From positions 1 to 11,386 of the forward strand of contig CAZPWQ010000111.1 of the NCBI GenBank assembly GCA_964590495.1: a stretch of 11,386 bases of DNA. The letters are read 5' to 3'. Position 1 is the stretch's first letter, and the number at the start of each line of letters is the position of its first letter. Shown piece by piece: positions 1 through 6,480 of this stretch. The translations under genes were made by a program, and so were the position numbers. The notes below the pieces were generated by a model. It did not search any database and had not been told where the DNA came from. It worked only from the letters and a program-made list of their open reading frames with translations. The DNA is from CAZPWQ01 sp964590495. GTDB taxonomy: Bacteria; Bacteroidota; Rhodothermia; Balneolales; Balneolaceae.

Positions 1-1894
1 CCACAATATTCATTTTATAAGTCTCCAGGAATTGATCGTCAATAACATAGCTCTCCACCCGAATCGGTTCCTCACCGGACGGTAATTCAACCGAACGTCC
101 GTCACTACTGATCGTATTTACAGGTACGCGCTGTGATACAGATGCACTGATGATACCCGTATGCTCCTCAAAGCGGTTTAACAACATCTCTTCATTGGAA
201 CTGTAGGGAACTACTACCACCAGTTCTTTATCAAAACCCAGGTTTTTGCTGGTGATGTAATCCATTTGGCTGTAGATGGTAATGGTGGACACAATCAATA
301 TGATGGAAATGGCAAATTGGAATACCACCAGGCCTTTTCTCAGGGTTTCCCCGGATGTTTCTTTCCCCATTTTATTACCCAGCACCAAAACCGGTTTGTA
401 GCGGGACTGCAAAAATGCGGGATAAAGCCCCGCCAGAAGTGCAACACAAATCCAGAGTGTTGTTATTTTCAACATTAAACCGGGCCCATCCCCAAAAGGA
501 ATGAAAAGATGTTTATCAGCCAATCCATTTAGTACCGGCAGAGCCATTTCAGCCAATATCAAGGCCAACAGTACTGCGAGACCTGAAATAAGGAAAGCTT
601 CTCCCATAAATTGCTTTACCAGATCAACCCGGCTTGCTCCAAGGGTTTTTCGAACTCCTACTTCTCCTGCCCGTGTAAGCGATCGGGCAGTGGAGAGGTT
701 GGTGAAATTGATGCAGGCAATAAGCAGCAGAAAAAAGCCAATTAAAGAAAAGAGGTAAACATAGGTGATATTACCACCGGGTTTGAATCCGCCATCGTAA
801 CCGGAGTAAAGATGCACGGAGGTTAACAGTTCCAGGTCCACTATGTCTGTTACAGCCGAAGATTCTTGTTGGTTATCCAAAAATTCCGGCAGGTTCTTTT
901 CCAGGGAAGCAAGATCTGTTCCTTCTTCCAGCCAGAGATACGTCCAGATCGGTTTGTGGGAACCCCAGTTATTTTGTTCGGTTTCAATGCCGGACATTGT
1001 GGCAAGCATCTCGAACTGAAACTGGGTGTTGGAAGGAAGGTTTTCCATTAAGCCGGTGACGGTCAATTCAATCTCTTCCAATTCAACCTCTTCGGCCGGG
1101 TAGCCATTATAAGATAACACTTTACCGATGGGATTCTGATCCCCGAAATATTTTTTGGCCGTTGCCTGACTTAACACAACCGAGCCAGGTTGTTCCAAAA
1201 CATTATCGGGATCTCCTTGCACCAAAGAAAATGAGAAGGCTTCAAACACTTCCGGGTCAGTAAAATAGAGATTGCCGCTCTCATTAAAATAATTCTCTTC
1301 ATATCCAACCACCGGTTCAAACGCTCTCCAGAAACGAATTGCCTCGCGTACACCGGGGAAATTAGATTCGATGGCAGGCCCCATTGGAACCTGCGACCAG
1401 GCACTGTTGAACTCATTTCCACCGGCTGTCCTTGTTTTGGCAACCCGGTAGAGTTCATCGGAATTTTGATGGTAAGTATCATAAGAGAGTTCATCGGTGA
1501 CATACAGAAAAATCAACAGACAGCAGGCAATGCCGATGGCCAGTCCGGCGATGTTGATGAAGAAATAGGTTTTCTGTTTTAAACTATTCTTCATTGCCAC
1601 TTTCAGATAATTAGGTAGAAGGGAAGGGATCCATGATTTCTGCCTCCAGGATGGCACTGGTCCGGCCTTTTGTGTGGCTCGCGACTTGTACAACTCATCA
1701 CCGATCGGCTCCGGCTCCCCAATCTCTTCGATAGCACGCTTAAAGGCTTCCTCTTCGGAAAGTCCCTCTGTTTTCAGCCGCTCGATTTCATCCCTTAGGT
1801 GAGACACCAGCTCGGCAATATCGCCGTCCTCAAAGGCGGGATTGCTTCGGAGTTGCCGTTTCCAGGTTTGTATGGCGTTTTCGAGATTGAACAT
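1..1894 (-). CDS. ABC transporter permease, MacB/FtsX type with N-terminal prefix domain (3' end off window)
   Basis: One open frame runs without a stop from an ATG at 1894 to the left edge, giving about 631 residues. Residues 1-75 are charged and helical and resemble the permease prefix domain that precedes many large permeases of this type. A first transmembrane helix at about 108-130 (motif INIAGLAIGIACCLLIF) is followed by a long periplasmic MacB-like domain (about 130-370). A FtsX core follows, with helices near 376-398, 431-453 and 471-494, and the signature GEVGVRKTLGAS at about 408-419. Another helix at about 518-541 begins the second half. Family members usually reach 800-880 residues with a second FtsX core, so the missing part should lie beyond position 1. 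The gene follows padR on the same strand, an arrangement typical of PadR-controlled efflux or envelope-stress permeases. No ATPase gene is in the window. The substrate cannot be read from sequence. The family call is secure. Confidence 0.93.
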   Translation of the reverse strand, partial: MFNLENAIQTWKRQLRSNPAFEDGDIAELVSHLRDEIERLKTEGLSEEEAFKRAIEEIGEPEPIGDELYKSRATQKAGPVPSWRQKSWIPSLLPNYLKVAMKNSLKQKTYFFINIAGLAIGIACCLLIFLYVTDELSYDTYHQNSDELYRVAKTRTAGGNEFNSAWSQVPMGPAIESNFPGVREAIRFWRAFEPVVGYEENYFNESGNLYFTDPEVFEAFSFSLVQGDPDNVLEQPGSVVLSQATAKKYFGDQNPIGKVLSYNGYPAEEVELEEIELTVTGLMENLPSNTQFQFEMLATMSGIETEQNNWGSHKPIWTYLWLEEGTDLASLEKNLPEFLDNQQESSAVTDIVDLELLTSVHLYSGYDGGFKPGGNITYVYLFSLIGFFLLLIACINFTNLSTARSLTRAGEVGVRKTLGASRVDLVKQFMGEAFLISGLAVLLALILAEMALPVLNGLADKHLFIPFGDGPGLMLKITTLWICVALLAGLYPAFLQSRYKPVLVLGNKMGKETSGETLRKGLVVFQFAISIILIVSTITIYSQMDYITSKNLGFDKELVVVVPYSSNEEMLLNRFEEHTGIISASVSQRVPVNTISSDGRSVELPSGEEPIRVESYVIDDQFLETYKMNIV

Positions 1895-1903
1895 ATTTTT
1901 TAG

Positions 1904-1974
1904 CTTACAGCTATCAGACTTGAGCTTTCAGCGGTCTCTTTTCTGACGGCTGATAGCTGAAAGCTGACGGCTTG
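1904..1974. repeat. Inverted array of 7-bp repeats (CTGAnrG type) between padR and the permease
   Basis: On the plus strand, four in-phase heptamers lie at 1943-1970: CTGACGG, CTGATAG, CTGAAAG and CTGACGG. At 1904-1931 the same kind of units occur in reverse orientation: CTTACAG, CTATCAG, ACTTGAG and CTTTCAG. The arms share two exact 10-bp inverted matches: CAGCTATCAG (1908-1917) with CTGATAGCTG (1950-1959), and AGCTTTCAGC (1923-1932) with GCTGAAAGCT (1956-1965). Transcribed from either strand this can fold into a hairpin. It fills almost the whole 81-bp gap between the padR stop and the permease start. Similar CTGAAAG/CTGATAG heptads are, from memory, scattered as intergenic repeats in several bacterial genomes. 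Their role is not known to me. Confidence 0.85.
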
Positions 1975-1975
1975 T

Positions 1976-2314
1976 TTATACCCACTCCGGGCTTGGACCC
2001 CACAACTTTTGCAGCACTTCATGCACGCTGAGCCATTGCTGTTTGGCCTCAGCCAGCTCTTCGCGGCCGGCGTCCGTAATCGCATAATACTTTCTTCGGC
2101 GGCCTTCCTCGGAAACATCCCACCGCGATTGTACCAGTCCATCCTTCTCCAGCTTGTGCAGTACCGGGTAGAGCATGCCGTCGGACCATTCCAGCGTTCC
2201 TCCCGACAGCTCCTTTACATCCTGGATAATCTGGTAACCGTAGCTTTCCCCGCGCTTGAGTATGGTGAGAATAAGCGGACGAGTGGAGGCGGCCATCAGT
2301 TCTTTGGAGATCAT
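1976..2314 (-). CDS. PadR-family transcriptional regulator
   Basis: This 112-residue protein is a complete short PadR (subfamily 1) winged-helix repressor. Visible marks are the opening KELMAASTRPLILTIL, the turn GESYGYQI at 22-29, the recognition-helix segment GMLYPVLHKLEKDGL at 46-60, and the wing GRRRKYYAIT at 71-80. A short C-terminal dimerisation helix follows (about 84-105). Family members bind palindromic operators as dimers and release them on binding a hydrophobic or phenolic ligand or another signal. The gene lies directly upstream of the large permease on the same strand, so control of that transporter is the natural inference. A palindrome about 39 bp upstream of the start is a candidate autoregulatory operator. 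The ATG at 2314 gives the usual family N-terminus; no strong ribosome binding site is seen. Confidence 0.93.
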   Translation of the reverse strand: MISKELMAASTRPLILTILKRGESYGYQIIQDVKELSGGTLEWSDGMLYPVLHKLEKDGLVQSRWDVSEEGRRRKYYAITDAGREELAEAKQQWLSVHEVLQKLWGPSPEWV

Positions 2315-2352
2315 TTTCCGGTGATTGCGAGATTAATAATTCAGAGTTATTT

Positions 2353-2373
2353 ATACCTTACAGTACAAGGTAT
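2353..2373. promoter_or_regulatory. Candidate PadR operator, 7-bp inverted repeat
   Basis: The exact inverted repeat ATACCTT (2353-2359) and AAGGTAT (2367-2373) is separated by 7 bp, and it lies 39 bp upstream of the padR start. A second palindrome, TACATA (2379-2384) and TATGTA (2392-2397), also has a 7-bp spacer and sits 25 bp further upstream, centre to centre. On the minus strand a TATAAT-like hexamer lies between them. Position and symmetry suggest autoregulation of padR and the permease. The assignment to PadR is inferred from location only. Confidence 0.5.
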
Positions 2374-2464
2374 TATTATACATAAAAGTTCTATGTAAAA
2401 CAACATATTGTATTTCAGACGAACCGTGGCAAGGATATACCACTCTTATTAATTTCAGGACGGG

Positions 2465-2926
2465 TTACTTGAAATGGCGATTTGCTTTAAGAATCCAGTA
2501 CCCAATGTTGAATAAGATGATATAGGCATATGACACTACCAGGGCAATCTTTCCATATAGGTAATACGCCTCCCAAAGATCAGCGCTGACAAAAAAGGAG
2601 AAAATATTATCCAGTTTCGATGGATCAGTCACCAAAATAAAGGCTGCCAAATACGGAAGAAAGACTAAAACATATATGATGGGAGCCAGATACGTAAAAT
2701 AGTGAATTTGTTTTCCGTCTTTATAATTGGCCCACAGATAAAATCCGGCTAAAAAAATAAAGTAGGGAATGCCGCCGAATAGAATGGTCATCATCAAGAA
2801 TCCTGAATAACTACTCTCGATTTCACCACCGGTGAACAGAACATATACCCATTCAACAACCATTACAAAAATGGGTAAAAATATCGGGCTTAAAAACGCC
2901 AGATAATAATATTTTTTTCCGGTCAT
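2465..2926 (-). CDS. Hypothetical four-helix membrane protein
   Basis: I do not recognise this 153-residue protein as a member of a named family. It is dominated by four predicted transmembrane helices at about 8-31, 42-66, 75-99 and 122-146. The loops are short, and the hydrophobic segments are rich in Tyr and Phe. The loop GGEIESSYS (33-41) follows helix 1, a basic loop NYKDGKQIH (67-75) follows helix 2, and the C-terminus is short and basic (KANRHFK). The positive charges suggest both that loop and the C-terminus face the cytoplasm. There are no cysteines and no catalytic motif. It stands alone: 150 bp separate its stop from padR and 105 bp separate its start from the upstream channel gene. 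An AGTTTAATA direct repeat lies immediately upstream of the start. It is probably a real gene, given its clean membrane topology, but no function can be offered. Confidence 0.75.
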   Translation of the reverse strand: MTGKKYYYLAFLSPIFLPIFVMVVEWVYVLFTGGEIESSYSGFLMMTILFGGIPYFIFLAGFYLWANYKDGKQIHYFTYLAPIIYVLVFLPYLAAFILVTDPSKLDNIFSFFVSADLWEAYYLYGKIALVVSYAYIILFNIGYWILKANRHFK

Positions 2927-2927
2927 A

Positions 2928-2958
2928 AGTTTAATACATAGCTGAGTTTAATATTAAA
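2928..2958. repeat. Direct repeat AGTTTAATA with palindrome upstream of the membrane-protein gene
   Basis: AGTTTAATA occurs at 2928-2936 and again at 2945-2953, offset by 17 bp. The second copy overlaps the perfect palindrome TTTAATATTAAA (2947-2958). The first copy abuts the minus-strand start codon at 2924-2926. The position suits a regulatory site for the 153-residue protein, but A+T-rich repeats of this length can arise by chance. Confidence 0.35.
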
Positions 2959-3031
2959 TCATCAGAATATATTCAGACATTCACAACTGCTCAGAAACGT
3001 GCCAGGTCTTAACTCTTCAACCCCTCCGGCC

Positions 3032-3916
3032 TTATTGATCGCTTTTATTCGGAGGATCCCCGGTATTGTCAGCAGCTGAAAAATCATGCTTGCTCAGCAC
3101 TTCCGACAAAATAGTCTGTTCGATATAGCTGCGCTGGTCCGATTTTGTCGGTATTCGAATGATCAAATGAATTTCACCGGCCGCAGGTACCTGTATGGTT
3201 ACGCGCGGATCGACGGTCGGCACGTCAAGTCCTTTATTTTCGCTGAGCTTCCTCATGTGTTCCCTGACTTTCTCCAGGTAGGGCTGGCAGTGCCGGTTCG
3301 CAGATTCCAGAAACATCTCCTGGGCTGTCTGCCAGTCATCCTCGCGTTTAAACGGTACTGTGAAGACGTGGAGAATATAATCGTCGGTGTAACTTTCATT
3401 GATGACCGGCTCTGAAACAAATAAAGCATTGGGAATAACGGTCATCCGACCGGTTCGCTGGTGGGTGATCTTGCCCGGCCCAACCTCCAGGATAGTGGTA
3501 GCAAGCATATTCTGGTCTATCACATCACCGCGGAAGTCCCTGATCTGTATACGATCTCCGAGATCGAAAGAGCTGGAAACGGCCTTGAGTACAGAGCCGG
3601 TGATACAGAGAATCAGTTCTTTTGTGGCAACGACCAAAGCAATAGCGATGGCAACCAGCGACAAGGCAAGGGTACGCAGTTCCTCTCCCCATATAAAGAC
3701 CAGGCCCATCAGTAGAAGCAGTACCAAACCATTGCGCGATTGGACCAACCAGCGGCGCCGGAGTTCAGTAGATGTAACACTTTTACGAATATAACGCGTA
3801 ATAAGCAGGCGAAGAATAAGGATAGTAACAATGAGCACTGTCGTACTTACAAGCAGGTTCAATAACGAACCTGGAACCATAAGGTTTTCTGAACTTATTC
3901 CCAGATCTTCTATCAT
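3032..3916 (-). CDS. Mechanosensitive ion channel, small MscS type
   Basis: The 294-residue protein has the size and layout of a basic MscS channel. Three hydrophobic helices lie at about 14-38, 62-79 and 82-110. The third is the pore-lining type and carries the ALVVATKELILCITGSVL segment. A MscS beta domain follows, with the family hallmark SFDLGDRIQI at 116-125 and MTVIPNALFVSEPVIN near 158-173. A mixed alpha/beta cytoplasmic domain runs to about 280 and ends in a polar tail. Such channels sit in the inner membrane and open under membrane tension to release solutes during hypo-osmotic shock. The gene appears to be a single transcription unit. Its upstream region is shared with the AraC remnant on the other strand, so its promoter probably lies inside that decayed sequence. 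Confidence 0.92.
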   Translation of the reverse strand: MIEDLGISSENLMVPGSLLNLLVSTTVLIVTILILRLLITRYIRKSVTSTELRRRWLVQSRNGLVLLLLMGLVFIWGEELRTLALSLVAIAIALVVATKELILCITGSVLKAVSSSFDLGDRIQIRDFRGDVIDQNMLATTILEVGPGKITHQRTGRMTVIPNALFVSEPVINESYTDDYILHVFTVPFKREDDWQTAQEMFLESANRHCQPYLEKVREHMRKLSENKGLDVPTVDPRVTIQVPAAGEIHLIIRIPTKSDQRSYIEQTILSEVLSKHDFSAADNTGDPPNKSDQ

Positions 3917-3961
3917 GATTTTTTAAACTGTATTTATGGGTGTCAGTCAACCGTAATTTTA

Positions 3962-4171
3962 GAGAAAGTTGTACCTATCACAGGACGCTCTCCCGGTTAA
4001 TTTTATTCGGGATAAAGAATTGAACAAAGCCCTTTCCCTGATGAAGAAAACAGGTACAATCTCTCCGAAATTACTCTTAAAATCGGATATAACAGCCCAT
4101 CTTACTTCTCAAAATGCTTCCAGGATAAAATTGGCATCAAAGCTTCTAATGAACTGTTTAAATATTTATGA
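3962..4171 (+). pseudogene. Decayed AraC-family DNA-binding domain (C-terminal remnant, two frameshifts)
   Basis: Three reading-frame segments join into the C-terminal half of an AraC/XylS HTH domain. Segment one (3962-3993) ends in PITGRSP, the usual linker after the first helix-turn-helix. One extra base in the CCC run at 3992-3994 shifts to the frame reading VNFIRDKELNKALSLMKKTG (about 3996-4055). Two extra bases in the CT run at 4060-4066 shift again to ISEITLKIGYNSPSYFSKCF (from about 4059), followed by QDKIGIKASNELFKYL and a TGA at 4169-4171. The second helix-turn-helix (SEITLKIGYNSPSYFSKCF) is unmistakable for the family. Weaker similarity may extend left to about 3935. The sensor part is absent, replaced by the oppositely oriented mscS gene. 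The 3' end slightly overlaps the small membrane-protein gene. The gene is dead unless the frameshifts are assembly errors; even then only a domain fragment remains. Confidence 0.82.
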
Positions 4172-4372
4172 AGCCATTTTCTCCTTTTCAGGCATAACCT
4201 TATTAAGGACATAATAGACTGGACAGAAACCGGTAAACATGCTCATTATCTGAAGCACTGCCACCGCTCCCGCCAAATAAAGCCATTGAATATTAAAAGT
4301 AACCCCCAGAATTATGCTCAATAGGTAAATTGTCCCGACAATTCCGTCGTGAAGTTTGACTTTGGTTTCCAT
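4166..4372 (-). CDS. Small YgaP-like (DUF2892) inner-membrane protein
   Basis: This 68-residue protein has two hydrophobic segments, about 10-29 and 30-47, joined by a very short turn. The motif GFCPVYYVLNKVM follows at 48-60. That pattern matches the membrane part of YgaP, annotated as DUF2892, in which FCPxY closes the second helix. The rhodanese domain that precedes this region in E. coli YgaP is missing, so it is a stand-alone membrane module. It is the last gene of the ars cluster, 121 bp downstream of the arsC-like gene on the same strand. DUF2892 modules often travel with sulfur-transfer or metal-stress genes, but no biochemical role is established for the isolated module. The start at 4372 gives the expected short N-terminus before helix 1. 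Confidence 0.82.
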   Translation of the reverse strand: METKVKLHDGIVGTIYLLSIILGVTFNIQWLYLAGAVAVLQIMSMFTGFCPVYYVLNKVMPEKEKMAS

Positions 4373-4493
4373 AGTAATTCCACCATAATTTTATTGAAAG
4401 GCAGTTAATATTAGCTATGTTACTAAATTAATTCCTGATTGTACATACCCGGCAAAATAAATAGGCAGAATTTCATTTCCTGTAGCCGACTAC

Positions 4494-5102
4494 CTAAACC
4501 CCGAACATCAAATAAAACATTTCAGTCGCTATCTGGCGACAGCGTTCGTCATAGGTTTGTGCTTCGTCCGGAGTATCATCTGCCTCTTTGGGATCTACGT
4601 AGGGAATAGACGCCCGGAATGACGCTCCCGGCACATTCGGGCAATTCCGGTCGGCATCCGAGCAGGTCATAATCGCGGCAAAATTTTCCTGAGGATTATA
4701 AGGATCATCAAATGTTTTTGAGAAGCAGGTCATCGGCTCCCGGTCTTCATCAAACCAGACCTTGTAGCGGGGACTTTCTCCGCCCGGTTCTTCCACCCGG
4801 AAGCCCGCCCGTTTTACGGCCGCTACAGCGCGGGGATTAAAGGCTGTTGCTTCGGTGCCGCCGGAAAATGTCCGCACGTGCTCATAACCGTAGTAGTGGA
4901 CAGCTGTTGCCGCCCAGATCTGGCACAAATGGCTCCGGCGGCTGTTGTGGGTGCAGATAAAGGTAAGATTCGCCTCGTTCCCCGCTTTCCCGGCTAACCG
5001 GATGTAATCCGATATCCGATCCAGTTTTTCCTTTCGCGAAACAGATATATCGGCGATATCTTTCTCAATATTTTTTATATACTGGTCTAGTTTCGAGTAC
5101 AT
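4494..5102 (-). CDS. Extended arsenate reductase / low-molecular-weight tyrosine phosphatase family protein
   Basis: The 202-residue protein carries the complete cysteine set of thioredoxin-coupled ArsC. The P-loop is C50-THNSR-R56 (CX5R) followed by S57. The resolving pair is C147 and C154 in MTCSDADRNCP, with the same i/i+7 spacing as Cys82 and Cys89 of Staphylococcus aureus ArsC. GGTEATAFNPRAVAAVKRAGF at 81-101 matches the conserved substrate-side segment (shown here across 21 positions by residue range; key residues are GTE and NPRAV). The expected reaction is reduction of arsenate to arsenite. It is longer than the 130-140-residue classical form because of a 45-residue helical N-terminal extension and an insertion at about 104-140. 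From memory, this long form with CTHNSRRSHL is common in Bacteroidota, often labelled protein-tyrosine phosphatase. It sits 122 bp downstream of arsM, whose arsenite substrate it would supply. Phosphatase activity is the alternative. Confidence 0.88.
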   Translation of the reverse strand: MYSKLDQYIKNIEKDIADISVSRKEKLDRISDYIRLAGKAGNEANLTFICTHNSRRSHLCQIWAATAVHYYGYEHVRTFSGGTEATAFNPRAVAAVKRAGFRVEEPGGESPRYKVWFDEDREPMTCFSKTFDDPYNPQENFAAIMTCSDADRNCPNVPGASFRASIPYVDPKEADDTPDEAQTYDERCRQIATEMFYLMFGV

Positions 5103-5224
5103 ATGTATTTTAACTGGTTAACCTGCATTTTTCACCAAAAAATTTAGTTGAATGTAAAACGAAATGGCACAGCGCATAGAGCCGATTAATTAGCATTTTC
5201 CGTATTATTTTTTTGAAATGCCGG

Positions 5225-6148
5225 TTAACAGCAACCAGATCCCGGGGCGCAGCCTGATCCTGCTTCCGTTGCTTGTGGTGATGGTTTGTTCCGATCGACA
5301 TCCTTCCCACCACCCGGCTTTTGAGCAAAAACGGTGATGCTGTAGATTCCGGTGGAGCCATTTTTGAACTTATCTCTCTCTTCATCAGAAAGATACCGGC
5401 TCAATATATCATTGGGAATGTCGATGGTTTTCTCTTTCTGAAGGGTAATATTGTCAAATCCGGCCTTATCGATATATCCCAGATAATCCTCTTTTTGAAT
5501 GGCTCCGGCCACACATCCGGCATACATCTCCGCATCTTCGCGAAGTGCATCGGGCAAATCGCCGACCAGAACAATATCTGAGATACTGAAGTGTCCGCCC
5601 GGCTTCAGCACCCGGAATATTTCAGAGAACACTTTTGGCTTGTCCGGAACAAGGTTCAGTACACAATTACTTACGATCACATCGGCCGTATTGTCCGAAA
5701 CCGGCATATCTTCAATATCTCCGTAACGGAACTCGACGTTATTGAACCCCAGCTTTTCAGCATTATTTCGCGCTTTTGCGATCATCGATTCAGCGAAATC
5801 TATTCCCAGCACTTTGCCCGTCGGACCGGTTTCGTGACGGGCCACGAAACAGTCATTACCGGCTCCGGAACCCAGATCGATAACAGTATCGCCTCTTTCT
5901 ATGCGTGCGAATTGGGTGGGCAATCCGCATCCGAGACCGAGATCTGCATCCTGATTGTAACCTTCAATTGTACTGTAATCATCATTCATGATATTATATA
6001 CTTCCTCAGAAGAATCACCTGCCCCACAACAGGAACTTGCATTGTACTCCTTCGATTGTTCACTTATCTGGTTATACTTAGCTCTAACAGTTTCTTTCAG
6101 TTTTTCGGATGTTTGTCCATCGGTATTCATATTAGCAGCAGTTTTCAT
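5225..6148 (-). CDS. arsM: Arsenite S-adenosylmethyltransferase
   Basis: The 307-residue protein is a class I SAM methyltransferase with the arsenite-specific cysteine pattern. The SAM-binding motif is VIDLGSGAGND at 89-99, and the acidic residue closing the second strand lies in GIDFAES (115-121). The arsenic-binding cysteines known from algal ArsM have counterparts here: C40/C41 in SSCCGAG, C74 in LGLGCGLP, C162 in SNCVLNLVPDK, and C212 in YAGCVAGA. These enzymes convert arsenite to methylated and volatile forms in the cytosol. The C-terminus adds a Gly/Ser/Cys tail, GSGCAPGSGCC, with C300, C306 and C307. The chosen ATG at 6148 overlaps the end of arsR by 17 bp. A second in-frame ATG at 6130 (residue 7) would leave only one base between the genes and is an equally possible start. 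Either way translation is probably coupled to arsR. Confidence 0.94.
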   Translation of the reverse strand: MKTAANMNTDGQTSEKLKETVRAKYNQISEQSKEYNASSCCGAGDSSEEVYNIMNDDYSTIEGYNQDADLGLGCGLPTQFARIERGDTVIDLGSGAGNDCFVARHETGPTGKVLGIDFAESMIAKARNNAEKLGFNNVEFRYGDIEDMPVSDNTADVIVSNCVLNLVPDKPKVFSEIFRVLKPGGHFSISDIVLVGDLPDALREDAEMYAGCVAGAIQKEDYLGYIDKAGFDNITLQKEKTIDIPNDILSRYLSDEERDKFKNGSTGIYSITVFAQKPGGGKDVDRNKPSPQATEAGSGCAPGSGCC

Positions 6149-6467
6149 CGGTTGCAGTTGTTATTTTTTTAATAAGTGGTATAAAGAGTTCATTTATCTG
6201 CCTGACGCCTTCCTCATTCAGGCAATAGCAGGTTCGCACACCGTCAATCTCCCCTTTAATAATCCCGGCACTTTTCAGGGCTTTGAGATGCTGAGAGACG
6301 GTTGATTGCGCCAATGGAAGTTGATCGGTAATGTCTCCGCATATACAGGTATTTCGATCCGCCAGAATTTCTATGATAGCAACACGTGCCGGATGGCTGA
6401 GAGCTTTCATTAATTCAGCCGTTTGTTTTTGCGAAGTATTAAAAAGTTTTGCTTTAGTAATGGCCAT
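6132..6467 (-). CDS. arsR: ArsR/SmtB-family arsenic-responsive repressor
   Basis: This 111-residue protein is a complete ArsR/SmtB winged-helix repressor. ALSHPARVAIIEIL (22-35) opens the domain, the recognition helix is AQSTVSQHLKALKSAGII (53-70), and the wing is GEIDGVRTCYCLNEEG (72-87). Likely As(III) ligands are the pair C41 and C43 in NTCICGDI, at the same region as the CxC of E. coli ArsR. Further cysteines stand at C80 and C82 in the wing and C110-C111 at the very end (ENCC). In this family the apo-dimer blocks the promoter and arsenite releases it. It is the first gene of the ars unit and overlaps or abuts arsM. A 16-bp palindrome directly over its own promoter fits autorepression. 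Which cysteines bind metal cannot be settled from sequence. Confidence 0.94.
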   Translation of the reverse strand: MAITKAKLFNTSQKQTAELMKALSHPARVAIIEILADRNTCICGDITDQLPLAQSTVSQHLKALKSAGIIKGEIDGVRTCYCLNEEGVRQINELFIPLIKKITTATDENCC

Positions 6468-6480
6468 GGATAAATCGGTT

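Noticed and set aside
1171..1503. Minus-strand 110-residue ORF beginning MSPMNSLMIL
   Set aside because: It lies wholly inside the permease gene in another frame. The permease frame is continuous, shows the family motifs and is preferred.
1904..1974. CRISPR-like array
   Set aside because: Units are only 7 bp without spacers and are arranged as an inverted pair, so this is not a CRISPR.
2009..2398. Plus-strand 129-residue ORF opposite padR
   Set aside because: It is antisense to padR and its promoter, has no recognisable domain, and is explained as a shadow of the padR codons.
3399..3794. Plus-strand ORFs opposite the MscS channel gene
   Set aside because: Composition is low-complexity and basic, there are no family motifs, and the minus-strand channel gene accounts for the sequence.
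3969..4214. A single 81-residue plus-strand gene
   Set aside because: Its first part is AraC-like, but the last two thirds read in the wrong frame. The true AraC signal continues in another frame, so it is part of a pseudogene.
5193..5221. GCATTT/AAATGC inverted repeat between arsM and the arsC-like gene as a terminator
   Set aside because: The stem is 6 bp and A+T-rich with a 17-base loop, and on the minus strand no T-run follows the stem; too weak to call.
5110..5385. Minus-strand 91-residue ORF between arsM and the arsC-like gene
   Set aside because: More than half overlaps the arsM 3' end in another frame, the composition is irregular, and the remaining 120 bp shows no family signal.
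5591..6305. Plus-strand ORFs of 193 and 105 residues opposite arsM and arsR
   Set aside because: They are antisense shadows of genes with clear catalytic and metal-binding motifs.
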